Assembly: GCF_033096005.1 (NCBI RefSeq)
Contig: NZ_AP026803.1
Location: 726,501 to 790,500 of the forward strand
Length of the DNA: 64,000 bases
Direction: 5' to 3'
Source: Lactobacillus xylocopicola
GTDB taxonomy: Bacteria > Bacillota > Bacilli > Lactobacillales > Lactobacillaceae
A program made the translations under genes and the position numbers. The notes beneath the pieces are model-generated. The model worked only from the letters and a program-made list of their open reading frames with translations, was not told the origin of the DNA and searched no databases. Positions 17,956-26,935 of this stretch are shown in pieces; the first letter of the stretch is position 1, and each line of letters opens with the position of its first letter.

Positions 17956-18605
17956 GTGAATTTATCAAATTATAAAAAGGAGTGTTTTTACTTTTAGGAA
18001 TCCTAATATTATCATCCATTCTTCAACCCGCATTAGTTTTTGCAAGAGCAGAGGATATGTCAAATAGTGTTTCAATTGCTGAACAAGCAAAAAAGGCTTT
18101 TATTGAGAGTAAGGAATATAAAAAATTTAAAAAATTTAAAAAGTACTAAACCATTTTATGATGAAAATGGTCAACAAAATGCTGAAGCATTAGTCTTCTC
18201 TGAAAAACATCTATTATGAATGATTTTAAGAAAAATAATTCAGTTAATAAAATTTGGAAACCAATTAGCAGAAGGAAATTTGACCAATTAAAAGTTAAAG
18301 AGAAAAGTTTTATAGTTTAGGTTGGAAGACCTACGTGTCCAGACTGTAAGTCATTTGAACATAATTTACAGAAACATGATTTGTCTTCGTTTAAAAATAA
18401 TATTTATTATCTAAATATAGAAAAATATCCTTTCTCAAAGAGTGGATGGAAACTTTTTCAAAGAGATAATAATATTAAAGGCGTCCCAGCCTTTATATCA
18501 TATAAACGTGGTAAATACTTTTCTTCGTCTTCTTGGACGACCAGCAAGGGTTATAGTCCTGAAACTGCAATTTATTGGTTAAAAAAGCAGGAAAGCAACA
18601 AATGA
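17956..18605 (+). pseudogene. Secreted thioredoxin-like protein (bacteriocin-accessory PedC/BrcD type), decayed
   Basis: A perfect AAGGAGG site lies 7 bases before a GTG. The frame shifts within 40 bases; the continuing frame encodes a signal peptide (GVFLLLGILILSSILQPALVFARA) and a lysine-rich segment. Two more shifts at A- or T-tracts near 18,150 and 18,215 and an amber codon at 18,318 precede VGRPTCPDCKSFEHNL, a CPDC thioredoxin-fold active site, followed by IYYLNIEKYPF, GVPAFISYKRGKYF and a C-terminal helix. The pattern resembles PedC-like accessory proteins of LAB bacteriocin loci. At least four lesions make it non-functional. It overlaps the next gene by 4 bases, so the two were an operon. 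Confidence 0.65.
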
Positions 18606-18968
18606 AAAACAAAGTAATACGGGCTATTTTGATTTTTGTAGGTCCAATATATATGTTTTTTGATAGGAACGATTTAAATTTAGATTTACATAGTAGCAAT
18701 TATTGCCTTTTTTCTATCAATAATATCAACTGCATGGTTTGTTATAAAGGAAGATACTGTGATTAAGCAAATAGCTACTGATTTGTTGTATTGCTTAATT
18801 TTACAAGGTCCGGCTATTGGTTTTGAAACCACGTATTTGCTGAATGTGGATAAACACCCAAAATATCCATTATTAATACTCTTTATTATTTTATTAAATC
18901 TGTTTTTTGTAATTCTATTTGATTGTTTAATACGACATGCTGATTTTCGGAATATGAGAAATAAGTAG
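18602..18968 (+). pseudogene. Frameshifted small membrane protein
   Basis: Starts with ATGA overlap to the thioredoxin relic. The first frame encodes MKNKVIRAILIFVGPIYMFF and NDLNL; the hydrophobic helix IVAIIAFFLSIISTAWFVI lies in another frame that then runs through IKQIATDLLYCLILQGPAIGF, LLNVDKHPKYP, LLILFIILLNLFFVILF and ends DFRNMRNK. One frameshift near 18,690 joins them. The whole would be about 120 residues with four hydrophobic helices. I do not recognise the family. Its linkage to a secreted thioredoxin-like protein suggests a partner in membrane redox or bacteriocin immunity, but that is only inference. Confidence 0.5.
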
Positions 18969-19029
18969 AATTATTTTTTATAATATATTGTGTTTCGGGG
19001 GAAAACAACACTTTTGATTAATAAATCAT

Positions 19030-19065
19030 AGAAGGCAAATCTCAACTTTAGAGGTTTGCCTTCTA
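19030..19065. terminator. Terminator-like hairpin at the right edge of the degraded region
   Basis: AGAAGGCAAATCTC and GAGGTTTGCCTTCT pair over 14 bp with one G-T; the flanking T runs are modest. Confidence 0.55.
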
Positions 19066-19174
19066 TTAGTTTGTAATCATCTATGGACCGCTTTATCAAC
19101 ACGAATGTAATTTAGCATTTTTTGCAATTCAGGTCGTTTGGTGGTTGCAGTCTGTTATGTACCAATGTAATCAA

Positions 19175-19204
19175 TTGACCTGTATCAATTTATTCGGGTA
19201 AAAT
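19175..19204 (+). promoter_or_regulatory. Promoter of the cvfB-xerD-scpAB operon
   Basis: TTGACC (19,175-19,180), an 18-base spacer and TAAAAT (19,199-19,204) lie 44 bases before the cvfB start. Confidence 0.6.
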
Positions 19205-19247
19205 GTTATACTTGATGATGAAACGATTTGTAATAGGAGAATGGAAT

Positions 19248-20135
19248 ATGCTGGGCCAGATTTTAACGGGGAAAATAATTGATCAAAATCAGGATGCCTT
19301 TTATGTTCAAGTAGATGGCATTACTTATGAGTTAAAGCGTAAGGAGATTACGCAGGAAGAAGAATTGCACTTGGGTGACCAAGTAGAGGGCTTCTTGTAT
19401 GATGACAAGCAGCATAACCGTGAGATGACCCAGTTTTTGCCTTTTGCGCAGGCGGATCAGTATGGCTGGAGTAAGGTGACCGAAGTCAAGTCTGACCTCG
19501 GAGTCTTTGTTGATATTGGTTTGCCTGATAAGGATGTTGTTGTCTCGGTTGATGACCTGCCCTTCGATAAGAGTCACTGGCCACGCAAGGACGACCAACT
19601 CTTGGTTCACCTTGAAACTGACCAAAAGGACCGGATATGGGCAAAATTAGCTGATGAAAATATTTTTGAGCAATTGTCAGCCCACTTCCCAAATGATCTA
19701 AAAAATCAGGATGTGTTTGCCACTGTCTATTCCAGCCGTGAGGTGGGGGCTTTTGTCATTACTGGTGACTACTATCTAGGTTTTGTTCATAGTTCGCAAA
19801 TGGTTGCTCCACTACGGGTCGGCGAGCAATTCAAGGGTCGCGTAATTGGCGTCAGTCAGTATGGCCGGTTGAATCTGAGCAGCCTGCCCCGAGCTTTTGA
19901 AGAAATTGACGATGATGCGCAGATGATTTTGATGAGTTTGCGGCGGAAAAGCAACAAGTCGCTACCTTTTTATGACAAGTCTGATGCAGCGGAAATCAAA
20001 TCTTACTTTGGCATTTCTAAATCGGCCTTTAAGCGCGCTTTGGGACACTTACTCAAAGCAAGGTATATTACCGAGGATAAGGAAGGTGGGACTATCTCAT
20101 TAGTTAATGATCCTGAAGCTGGTAAAAATGAATGA
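19248..20135 (+). CDS. cvfB: S1-domain RNA-binding protein CvfB
   Basis: A 295-residue relative of CvfB/YitL, a cytosolic RNA-binding protein known in staphylococci to affect virulence gene expression. It has consecutive S1-like OB folds (for example VKSDLGVFVDIGLPDKDVVV at residues 77-97 and YSSREVGAFVITGDYYLGFVH near 165) and a C-terminal winged helix (SYFGISKSAFKRALGHLLKARYI). The ATG at 19,248 with TAGGAGA upstream is chosen over an earlier in-frame ATG lacking such a site. It overlaps xerD by 8 bases and leads a six-gene run through rluB. Confidence 0.85.
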   Translation: MLGQILTGKIIDQNQDAFYVQVDGITYELKRKEITQEEELHLGDQVEGFLYDDKQHNREMTQFLPFAQADQYGWSKVTEVKSDLGVFVDIGLPDKDVVVSVDDLPFDKSHWPRKDDQLLVHLETDQKDRIWAKLADENIFEQLSAHFPNDLKNQDVFATVYSSREVGAFVITGDYYLGFVHSSQMVAPLRVGEQFKGRVIGVSQYGRLNLSSLPRAFEEIDDDAQMILMSLRRKSNKSLPFYDKSDAAEIKSYFGISKSAFKRALGHLLKARYITEDKEGGTISLVNDPEAGKNE

Positions 20136-21027
20136 TTTGGTCGAAACCGTTGAAGATTATTTGCGTTATAGTCAACTTGAGCGTGGCTTGAGCAATAATA
20201 CGATCGCGGCTTATCGGCAAGACTTAAATACGTTTTTGGCTTTTTTGAAAAGAGAGCGGTTGACGACTTGGCCAACTAAAGCGGTTGATATCGATGCTTT
20301 TCTGGCCGGCCTGAGTGATCAAAATAAGGCTACTAGTTCAATTAGTCGCATGATTTCAAGCTTGCGGAAGTTTTACCAGTGGCTGGTTAGGCAGAACATG
20401 CAGAAGCTAAATCCCATGCTCGAAATTGATTCACCCAAGAAGGATCATCGCTTACCGGTGGCTTTGAGCGAGGAAGAAGTAACTAGGCTGCTAGATCAAC
20501 CGGAGATTTCGCAGAAGCTGGGGCTACGTGATCGAGCGCTGCTTGAAACCCTTTATGCAACTGGTATTCGGGTGAGCGAACTAATTAACCTTGAGTTTAA
20601 CGATCTGCATGAGGACTTACGCCTAGTCAAGGTTTTCGGTAAAGGTTCAAAGGAGCGCTTAATCCCGATTAGTGATGTGGCGCTTTCTTGGATTAAACAG
20701 TACCAAGTTCTAGTTCGTGACCCTTTACTACTGAAAGTGGGTCAAAACAATGATCATATTTTTCTTAATAACCGGGGTGGGTCCTTAACTAGGCAAGCGG
20801 TCTGGCAGATTATCAAACGTTATTGCGTCCAGGCTGGCATTAACAAAAACGTGACGCCCCATACTTTGCGCCATACCTTTGCAACCCACTTGCTTGAAAA
20901 TGGGGCAGATCTGCGGGTGGTTCAAGAAATTTTGGGACACTCCGATATTAGTACTACGCAAATTTATACTAACTTGTCGCAAAAGCATATTTTAGAAGTA
21001 TATGCTAAGACACATCCGCGAACTTAG
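20128..21027 (+). CDS. xerD: Site-specific tyrosine recombinase XerD
   Basis: XerD acts with XerC at dif to resolve chromosome dimers at division. The 299-residue protein has the N-terminal SAM-like domain (VEDYLRYSQLERGLSNNTIAAYRQDL) and the catalytic domain with arginine I in ATGIRVSEL, the lysine hairpin GKGSKERLIP, HTLRHTFATHLLENGADLRVVQEILGHSDI and the nucleophile tyrosine in TTQIYTNLS. The location before ribT-scpA-scpB matches XerD (RipX) in Firmicutes. Its probable target site is at 52,376 in this same window. Confidence 0.93.
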   Translation: MNDLVETVEDYLRYSQLERGLSNNTIAAYRQDLNTFLAFLKRERLTTWPTKAVDIDAFLAGLSDQNKATSSISRMISSLRKFYQWLVRQNMQKLNPMLEIDSPKKDHRLPVALSEEEVTRLLDQPEISQKLGLRDRALLETLYATGIRVSELINLEFNDLHEDLRLVKVFGKGSKERLIPISDVALSWIKQYQVLVRDPLLLKVGQNNDHIFLNNRGGSLTRQAVWQIIKRYCVQAGINKNVTPHTLRHTFATHLLENGADLRVVQEILGHSDISTTQIYTNLSQKHILEVYAKTHPRT

Positions 21028-21035
21028 GTGATGAA

Positions 21036-21398
21036 ATGCTGATTGAATGTAAAAATGATCAGGAGAAAGTAGCGATGGGTTTGCTATCTTACCTTCCTGA
21101 TTTCAAAAACCTAGATAACTTAAAGGATGAAATTCAGCTTAATAAAAATAGCCCTGAATTTCGCCTTTATCTCTATCGGGCTGAAAATCCGAACTTTATT
21201 GGAGTAATCGGGACACAGAATGATGAACACTTTGTGGTTATTCGCTACCTATCACTTGCACCCGACTACCGGCAGCCCAAGTATGAGGCTAAAGCAGTGT
21301 GTGAATTGGCGGGCAGCAATCCCCAGAAAAAGGTTACCGCTGTGCCTGAATATGTTTACTTGACTAAATATTTACCTAAAACCAAGAATCATGACTAG
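21036..21398 (+). CDS. RibT-like protein of the xerD-scpA interval
   Basis: A 120-residue soluble protein (MLIECKNDQEKVAMGLLSYL to [10 protein letters not shown]). Position between xerD and scpA and its size match the protein named RibT after the B. subtilis rib operon, a small GNAT-type acetyltransferase-like protein of uncertain substrate. I see VVIRYLSLAPDYR, which could be the start of a GNAT acetyl-CoA loop, but no complete motif. AGGTGATG precedes the ATG. It overlaps scpA by 8 bases. Confidence 0.65.
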   Translation: MLIECKNDQEKVAMGLLSYLPDFKNLDNLKDEIQLNKNSPEFRLYLYRAENPNFIGVIGTQNDEHFVVIRYLSLAPDYRQPKYEAKAVCELAGSNPQKKVTAVPEYVYLTKYLPKTKNHD

Positions 21399-22128
21399 TA
21401 ACTTAACTTTAGAATTACCAAATTTCGAGGGTCCACTTGACCTGCTCTTGCACCTAATCAAGTCGCAAAAAATCGATATCTATGACATTCCCATTGCGCA
21501 GATCACCAGTCAGTATTTGGCCTACTTGCACGAGATGCAGCGGCTTAATTTGACCATCGCAGGTGAATATTTTGTTATGTCGTCAATGCTGCTTCGCATT
21601 AAGTCGCAGTCCCTCTTGCCTCAAAATGATTTTGTCGATGAGGATGAACCCGAGGTCGACCCCCGGGAAGAATTGGTGCAGCAACTGATTCAATATTCAG
21701 TTTTTAAAAAGGTGTCGACCTACTTAAAAAAGCGTAATGACGAGGTTCCAATCACTGCTGCTAAAGAGGAAAGTGTGCCACTAACCAAGCAGGTAAATCC
21801 GCTTCCACCTGGTCAAATTACTTCAGCTGAACTTGCTCGCACTCTGGTAGTGGTACTGCAAAGACTAAAAATTCGGCAACCTGATGCGGTATCAGTCGGG
21901 ATTAGCGAGGCCTCAATTACCGAGATGATTGAGTTTTTGCATGAACAACTGGCCCGGCAGCAAAAAGTCAGCTTTTTTGCTTGTACTAGCCAGATAAAAA
22001 GCCTGTCCGATATAATAGGATTGTTTTTAGCATTGCTTGAACTTTGCAAAAAACAGGAGATTAGAGTTGAACAGTCACGTACTTTTGGTGATCTGGAATT
22101 AGAAAGAATTGATAGTGATGGTAAGTAA
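21391..22128 (+). CDS. scpA: Segregation and condensation protein A
   Basis: ScpA is the kleisin that bridges Smc heads in the bacterial condensin. The 245-residue protein begins with the typical [37 protein letters not shown] and ends with the winged-helix region ([36 protein letters not shown]) that contacts the Smc cap. It overlaps its neighbours on both sides, indicating translational coupling with scpB. Confidence 0.95.
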   Translation: MTSNLTLELPNFEGPLDLLLHLIKSQKIDIYDIPIAQITSQYLAYLHEMQRLNLTIAGEYFVMSSMLLRIKSQSLLPQNDFVDEDEPEVDPREELVQQLIQYSVFKKVSTYLKKRNDEVPITAAKEESVPLTKQVNPLPPGQITSAELARTLVVVLQRLKIRQPDAVSVGISEASITEMIEFLHEQLARQQKVSFFACTSQIKSLSDIIGLFLALLELCKKQEIRVEQSRTFGDLELERIDSDGK

Positions 22129-22726
22129 AATGGCGCAACTAGAGGCACTCTTGTACGTGGCAGGGGACTCTGGAATTGCCAGTGCGGATTTAGGTGAATT
22201 GCTGCAAGTTGAGCATGCAGCCTTGCGGGAATTAGCTAAGCAGTTGACGGCTAAATTAGCGCAAAATCAGGACTCCGGCTTGCAGCTACAGCACATTAAC
22301 CACAGTTATAAGTTGACAACTCGTCCGGAAGTGGGTGAAGTGGTGGGTAGTTTTTTCCAAAAAGATATGACTAAGACTTTAAGTCAGTCAGCTTTGGAAA
22401 TTCTGGCCATCATTGCCTATAAGCAGCCAATCACGCGTGTTGAAATTGATGCCATTCGCGGGGTCAATTCAGCCGGTGCACTGCAGACGCTGGTCTGGCG
22501 TGGTCTAGTTAAGGCCGAAGGCAAAAAGGATGCCCCTGGTCATCCTAATTTATATGTAACCAGTGACTACTTTTTACAGTATTTTGGTTATCAAAGTCTA
22601 GCAGATTTGCCGTTAATTGAGGATTTTGAAGAGGGTAATATCAGTGCTGAGGGTGAGCTTGACCTATTTGCTGCCAAGGGCCAGGCTGATAAAAATTTGG
22701 CAGGAGCGCAAAAGGGAGAACAGTAA
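22118..22726 (+). CDS. scpB: Segregation and condensation protein B
   Basis: ScpB dimers bind ScpA and modulate the Smc ring. The 202-residue protein has two winged-helix domains: [25 protein letters not shown] at the start and [43 protein letters not shown] in the middle. The tail ([18 protein letters not shown]) is acidic and probably flexible. Start is ATG 22,118; ATG 22,130 is equally possible since neither has a strong binding site. It overlaps scpA by 11 bases and rluB by one base. Confidence 0.94.
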   Translation: MVSKMAQLEALLYVAGDSGIASADLGELLQVEHAALRELAKQLTAKLAQNQDSGLQLQHINHSYKLTTRPEVGEVVGSFFQKDMTKTLSQSALEILAIIAYKQPITRVEIDAIRGVNSAGALQTLVWRGLVKAEGKKDAPGHPNLYVTSDYFLQYFGYQSLADLPLIEDFEEGNISAEGELDLFAAKGQADKNLAGAQKGEQ

Positions 22727-23445
22727 TGGTTTTACAAAGGTTGCAAAAAGTAATTGCTGAAGCTGGTGTGGCTTCGCGGCGGAAGGCAGAAAAGTTAATT
22801 GTAGAAGGGCGTGTCATGGTTGATGGCAAGCCTGTTACCGAGTTAGGAAGCAAGGTTGAAACTGTCAGCAACATTACCGTTGACGGCGAACCAATTGAGC
22901 GAGAAAGTCACCATACCTATATCTTTTACAAGCCGCGGGGGGTGGTATCAACTGCTAGTGATGACAAGGGCCGGAAAACGGTAGTTGACTACTTTGAGGA
23001 TTTACCTTACCGCTTGTATCCAATTGGCCGCCTCGACTACGATACCTCAGGCCTCTTACTAATGACTAATGATGGTGAACTGGCGAACTTGTTAATGCAT
23101 CCGCGCAATAAGGTGGCCAAGGTATATGTGGCGAAGATCAGTGGACAATTAACACCAGAAGAAATAAATCGCTTGACGCGTGGGATTGAGCTTGATCACC
23201 GCAAAACTGCACCTGCGAAGGTCAAAGTTTTGCGCACCGACCACAAGAAAAAAAGTCAGATCGTGCAGTTGACGATTCATGAAGGGCACTATCACCAGGT
23301 GAAAAAGATGTTTAAGGCAGTAAAGCACCCGGTTGAAAAATTAGCCCGTGAAAAGTATTCTTTTTTAACCCTTGATTCGCTTGTTTCTGGCAAGTACCGG
23401 GAACTATCTCATGCTGAGGTTGACAGATTAAAACATGTGGACTAG
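22726..23445 (+). CDS. rluB: 23S rRNA pseudouridine synthase RluB family
   Basis: Makes a pseudouridine in helix 89-90 of 23S rRNA in the E. coli paradigm. The 239-residue protein has an N-terminal S4 RNA-binding domain (LQRLQKVIAEAGVASRRKAEKLIVEGRVMVDGK) and the RsuA-family catalytic core with PIGRLDYDTSGLLLMTNDG, where the aspartate is the nucleophile. The end of the operon follows; the next element downstream is an FMN riboswitch. Confidence 0.93.
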   Translation: MVLQRLQKVIAEAGVASRRKAEKLIVEGRVMVDGKPVTELGSKVETVSNITVDGEPIERESHHTYIFYKPRGVVSTASDDKGRKTVVDYFEDLPYRLYPIGRLDYDTSGLLLMTNDGELANLLMHPRNKVAKVYVAKISGQLTPEEINRLTRGIELDHRKTAPAKVKVLRTDHKKKSQIVQLTIHEGHYHQVKKMFKAVKHPVEKLAREKYSFLTLDSLVSGKYRELSHAEVDRLKHVD

Positions 23446-23477
23446 TATGGGTTTATAATTAAATATTTAAGTTTGTT

Positions 23478-23587
23478 GTCTTCATGGCAGGGTGCAAATC
23501 CCGACCGGTGGTGTAAGTCCACGACCCACGCAAGTGGTGGAATCTATTTTGAGATACCGATAGTTAGAGTCTAGATGAAAGAAGACA
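23478..23587 (+). ncRNA. FMN (RFN) riboswitch
   Basis: Characteristic conserved blocks are in order: GGCAGGGTGCAAATCCCGACC, GGTGGTGTAAGTCCACGACC, GATACCGATAGTTAGAGTC and GATGAAAGAAGAC, closed by the outer stem GTCTTC/GAAGAC. The aptamer binds flavin mononucleotide and lies directly before ribU, so riboflavin uptake is shut down when FMN is plentiful. One usual variable arm is short. Confidence 0.95.
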
Positions 23588-23623
23588 GGCTAAACTAAAA
23601 TAAGCTTATTAAAGCTTACTTTG

Positions 23624-23658
23624 TAATAGGTCTGTTGCTGGAAGCAACAGACCTATTA
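23624..23658 (+). terminator. Expression-platform hairpin of the FMN riboswitch
   Basis: A perfect 16-bp stem, TAATAGGTCTGTTGCT paired with AGCAACAGACCTATTA, with a 3-base loop. It ends about 6 bases before the AGGAGG site of ribU. The T-run is weak (TAACTTTA), so it could act on transcription or on access to the binding site. Confidence 0.7.
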
Positions 23659-23675
23659 ACTTTAGGAGGTAAGTT

Positions 23676-24359
23676 TTGAAGAAAAAAAATGCCAGTAATT
23701 TGGCTAATATTATTGCTTATGCGTTGATTGGAACGATTTCTTTTATCCTGATGGAAATTGCTTTTCCGCTGCCCGTGGCTAGTTTTTTAAAGTTTGACTT
23801 TTCAGATGTATTAGTCACCATTGGGACATTTTTATTTGGGGCTGGACCTGGCATCTTTATTGCGCTCATTAGGATGCTGATTCACCTAATTTACAAGGGT
23901 TTTGCTTTGCCGAGTATTGTGGGTCAATTAGCTGCACTTCTGGCATCCTTATCCTTTGCGCTACCGTTTTATTATAGTACCAAGGGGATCGATGCTGACG
24001 AAAAGAGTGCAGTTAAACGTCACTTAAGACCAATTTTGGGTGTTTTACTAGGAATCATTGCCATGACAGCAGTTCTTGCAACTTTCAACGCTTTTATTTT
24101 GACACCAATCTATGCGGTGACAACGGTAGCCAATCTACCAGCGATCAACGGTTATGCTGGCTTACTCTCCTTTACCGAAAAGGTGTATTTGGGGCAACTC
24201 CTTCATATCCCTTCAATGAGTGCCTACATATTCGGTATCATTGTGCCATTCAACCTGCTCAAGGGGGCAATTAACGGGATAGTTGTTTACCTGCTCTTTG
24301 AGACTGTCTTACGCAATCTTAAGCCCTTTGTTCGTAAGTATTTCAAGTTAAAAAACTAA
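23676..24359 (+). CDS. ribU: Riboflavin ECF transporter S component RibU
   Basis: RibU is the membrane-embedded riboflavin-binding subunit used with the shared EcfA/A'/T energy-coupling module. The 227-residue protein has six hydrophobic helices (for example IIAYALIGTISFILMEIAF, VLVTIGTFLFGAGPGIFIALIRMLIHL and YIFGIIVPFNLLKGAINGIVVYLLF). The start is a TTG with AGGAGGT at ideal distance. Regulation by the FMN riboswitch just upstream supports the substrate assignment directly. Confidence 0.93.
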   Translation: MKKKNASNLANIIAYALIGTISFILMEIAFPLPVASFLKFDFSDVLVTIGTFLFGAGPGIFIALIRMLIHLIYKGFALPSIVGQLAALLASLSFALPFYYSTKGIDADEKSAVKRHLRPILGVLLGIIAMTAVLATFNAFILTPIYAVTTVANLPAINGYAGLLSFTEKVYLGQLLHIPSMSAYIFGIIVPFNLLKGAINGIVVYLLFETVLRNLKPFVRKYFKLKN

Positions 24360-24365
24360 GCTTAA

Positions 24366-24397
24366 GAATCGGTCAGTAATTTGACCGATTTTTTTAT
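24366..24397 (+). terminator. Terminator after ribU
   Basis: AATCGGTCA and TGACCGATT stem with a 6-base loop and seven T. Confidence 0.9.
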
Positions 24398-24454
24398 CCA
24401 ATTTAAAAGGTAAATATGCTAAAATTAAGCAAGTCGAGTGAAGGAGGTTTTTAG

Positions 24455-24931
24455 ATGAAGCAGAAACGAACAGGTCCTTATAAACATTACCAGCGTCCCG
24501 TTGAGCCTAGAACAGTGATTCATCGAACGGTGTCGAGGACTTGGTTTATCCTGCTGACCCTGATTACAGTTGTCCTGGTCGCGTTAGTGTTTGTGGTACA
24601 CCAGTTAGCTTCAAGCGGACGGGTAAACAATCAGGCAGGTGAATTTCGCTCTAGTCGCCAAAGTAGCCAGCCTAAGAAGACGCAGCGCACGAAGACCCAC
24701 AGCCAACCCAAGCATAAAGTACAGCCTGAGCCTGAGTCAAAGGCTAAAAAGCCCAATAAGGCAAAAGTTAAACAGGCCACGTCTGAACCTAAGGAATATT
24801 TGGTTAAAAGTGGTGATTCTTTAACTAGTATTGCAAGTAGATTCAACGTCACTGTTGACGACTTAGCCCAACTCAACCAGCTTGGTCCAGATAGACAGAT
24901 TAGAGCCGGGCAAACACTTAAAGTAAGATAA
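24455..24931 (+). CDS. Membrane-anchored LysM protein (YpbE-like)
   Basis: A 158-residue protein: short basic cytoplasmic start, one membrane helix (WFILLTLITVVLVALVFVVHQL, about residues 31-52), a lysine/serine/proline-rich linker (residues 60-110) and one C-terminal LysM domain (YLVKSGDSLTSIASRFNVTVDDLAQLNQL through IRAGQTLKV). It should sit in the membrane and bind peptidoglycan outside. The position before cmk matches ypbE of Bacillus. AAGGAGGT precedes the ATG. Confidence 0.85.
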   Translation: MKQKRTGPYKHYQRPVEPRTVIHRTVSRTWFILLTLITVVLVALVFVVHQLASSGRVNNQAGEFRSSRQSSQPKKTQRTKTHSQPKHKVQPEPESKAKKPNKAKVKQATSEPKEYLVKSGDSLTSIASRFNVTVDDLAQLNQLGPDRQIRAGQTLKVR

Positions 24932-24943
24932 TTGATAGAAAGG

Positions 24944-24967
24944 GGAGGGACTTTGACGTCCCTTTTT
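24944..24967 (+). terminator. Short terminator or attenuator hairpin before cmk
   Basis: AGGGAC-TTTGAC-GTCCCT, a 6-bp stem followed by TTTTTG, lies between the LysM gene and cmk and ends a few bases before the cmk start. Confidence 0.5.
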
Positions 24968-24974
24968 GATTGGA

Positions 24975-25661
24975 ATGCAGGTAGCAATTGATGGTCCAGC
25001 CTCAGCTGGAAAAAGCACAGTCGCAAAATTAATTGCGCAAAAATTAGGTTTTACTTATATTGATACTGGCGCAATGTACCGGGCCTGTACGTTTCTGGCG
25101 CGTAGCCACGGACTCGATTATGGAGATGAAGCGGGAATTTTAGCCCTAGTAGAACAGACGGGGATCGAGCTTAGAAATATTGCCGGTCAACAGCATGTCT
25201 TGGTTGGTACAAGGGATATTTCTCATGAAATTCGTAAACCCGAAATTTCTGCCAAGGTCTCACAAGTTGCCGCCCTTAGTGGTGTGCGTCAAAAGATGGT
25301 AAGTTTGCAACGGCAGATGGCCGGAAAAGTAGATGTAGTAATGGATGGTCGGGATATTGGCACAACGGTATTACCGGATGCGCAAGTAAAAATTTTTTTG
25401 GTGGCTTCGGCTCGTTCGCGTGCCCAGAGACGGATGTTGGACTTAGAGGAGCAGGGCATTAAGACGACTAAAACTGTAGCTGAAATTGAAGCGGATATTG
25501 CCGCTCGTGATTATAAGGATTCGCACCGGGCAATTTCACCCCTAAAAAAGGCAGTAGATGCGGTCGAAATTGACACAACTTCCATGACAATTGCCGAAGT
25601 AGTTAACAAAATTTTGCGGCAAATCAAAAAAAGTCAAAAAAAACTACAAAAAAGGGGATAA
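24975..25661 (+). CDS. cmk: Cytidylate kinase
   Basis: Phosphorylates CMP and dCMP with ATP. The 228-residue protein has P-loop DGPASAGKSTVAKL, the NMP-binding motif YIDTGAMYRACTF, MDGRDIGTTVLPDA and the lid region ARDYKDSHRAISPL. The ATG at 24,975 gives the family start MQVAIDGPA; no strong binding site precedes it and the short hairpin just upstream could limit expression. Followed by rpsA as in Bacillus and other Firmicutes. Confidence 0.95.
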   Translation: MQVAIDGPASAGKSTVAKLIAQKLGFTYIDTGAMYRACTFLARSHGLDYGDEAGILALVEQTGIELRNIAGQQHVLVGTRDISHEIRKPEISAKVSQVAALSGVRQKMVSLQRQMAGKVDVVMDGRDIGTTVLPDAQVKIFLVASARSRAQRRMLDLEEQGIKTTKTVAEIEADIAARDYKDSHRAISPLKKAVDAVEIDTTSMTIAEVVNKILRQIKKSQKKLQKRG

Positions 25662-25721
25662 AACAGTAGAAAAATATCTAACTTTCATTTAAAATTAGGT
25701 TATGATATTGGGAGGTAAATA

Positions 25722-26927
25722 ATGTCAGAAAACAGTAATCAATTTTTAGATGCACTAAAGCAAATGCAAGGAGTTGAGGTCGGCGATATTGTAGATGTTG
25801 AAGTCCTGGACGTTGAAGAAGGTCAAATCGATGTTGGTGTAACCAATGCTGGTATCGAAGGTGTTATTCCACGTCGCGAATTCACGTCAGATCGCAACCT
25901 TGACCTTCGTAGTGCAGTTAAGCCAGAAGACAAGTTTAAGGCTTTAGTCTTAAGAAAAGCTGGTGGCGATAAGGAGAATGGTGAGTTCTTCTTCTCCGTT
26001 ACCCGTCTGAAGGAAAGAGAAGCTTACGACGAATTACAAAAGGACTTTGAAGCAGGCAATACTATCGAAGGTACTGTTACTTCATCAGTACGTGGTGGTT
26101 TGTTAGTTGATGTTGGTACAAGAGGATTCTTGCCAGCTTCACTTATTTCCAACCGTTACGTCTCAGATCTTAAGCCATACATTGGTCAAACCATGAAACT
26201 TAAGATTACCGAGATTGATCCAAGTAAGAATCGGTTAATTCTTTCTCATAAGGACTTAATTGAAGAAGAGCGTGAAGAAGCCTTTGATAAAGTAGCATCA
26301 CAATTAGTTGTTGGTGATGTTGTCGAAGGTACAGTTTCTCGTTTAACTAACTTCGGTGCATTTGTTGATGTTGGTGGTGTGGACGGTTTGGTTCACATTT
26401 CCGAAATTTCATACAAGCATGTTGACAAGCCTAGCGATGTCTTAAAGACTGGTCAAGACGTTAAAGTTAAGGTAATCGGTATTGATGATGATAGACATCG
26501 CATCTCCCTTTCAATTAAGCAGACTGAACCTTCTCCATTCGAACAAGCAACAGCAGAATTGCACGAAGGCGACATCTTTGAAGGTGAAGTTAAGTCATTG
26601 ACTAACTTTGGGGCCTTCGTTGAAGTTGCTGATGGTATTCAAGGCTTAGTCCACGTTTCAGAAATATCATACAAGCACGTAGATAAGCCTAGCGATGTTT
26701 TAGAAGTAGGTCAGACAGTTAAAGTCAAGGTTTTGAACATCGATCCAAATGAGCGTAGAATCTCCCTTTCAATGAAGGCTGCTGATTCTAAGGGTTCAGA
26801 CCACGAAGGATCTCATTCAAACGGTTCATATAATCACAATGCAGCTAACAACAAGTATATGAATAATGATGATGGTGGCTTTGCATTGGGCGACATTATC
26901 GGTGACCAATTAAAAGATCGTCAATAG
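25722..26927 (+). CDS. rpsA: 30S ribosomal protein S1 homologue (YpfD type)
   Basis: A 401-residue protein with four S1 RNA-binding domains: VEVGDIVDVEVLDVEEGQI (near residue 16), NTIEGTVTSSVRGGLLVDVGTRGFLPASLI (near 115), GDVVEGTVSRLTNFGAFVDVGGVDGLVHISEISY (near 200) and GDIFEGEVKSLTNFGAFVEVADGIQGLVHVSEISY (near 285). Repeats three and four are close duplicates with KHVDKPSDVL in each. Four rather than six domains is usual for Firmicutes, where the protein's ribosomal role is weaker. The C-tail is asparagine- and histidine-rich. GGGAGGT precedes the ATG. Codon use suggests strong expression. Confidence 0.93.
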   Translation: MSENSNQFLDALKQMQGVEVGDIVDVEVLDVEEGQIDVGVTNAGIEGVIPRREFTSDRNLDLRSAVKPEDKFKALVLRKAGGDKENGEFFFSVTRLKEREAYDELQKDFEAGNTIEGTVTSSVRGGLLVDVGTRGFLPASLISNRYVSDLKPYIGQTMKLKITEIDPSKNRLILSHKDLIEEEREEAFDKVASQLVVGDVVEGTVSRLTNFGAFVDVGGVDGLVHISEISYKHVDKPSDVLKTGQDVKVKVIGIDDDRHRISLSIKQTEPSPFEQATAELHEGDIFEGEVKSLTNFGAFVEVADGIQGLVHVSEISYKHVDKPSDVLEVGQTVKVKVLNIDPNERRISLSMKAADSKGSDHEGSHSNGSYNHNAANNKYMNNDDGGFALGDIIGDQLKDRQ

Positions 26928-26935
26928 TTGTAATA

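Noticed and set aside
19077..19150. Minus-strand TTKRPELQKMLNYIR resembles a serine-recombinase segment
   Set aside because: Only about 20 codons between stops and no catalytic motif; too short to call.
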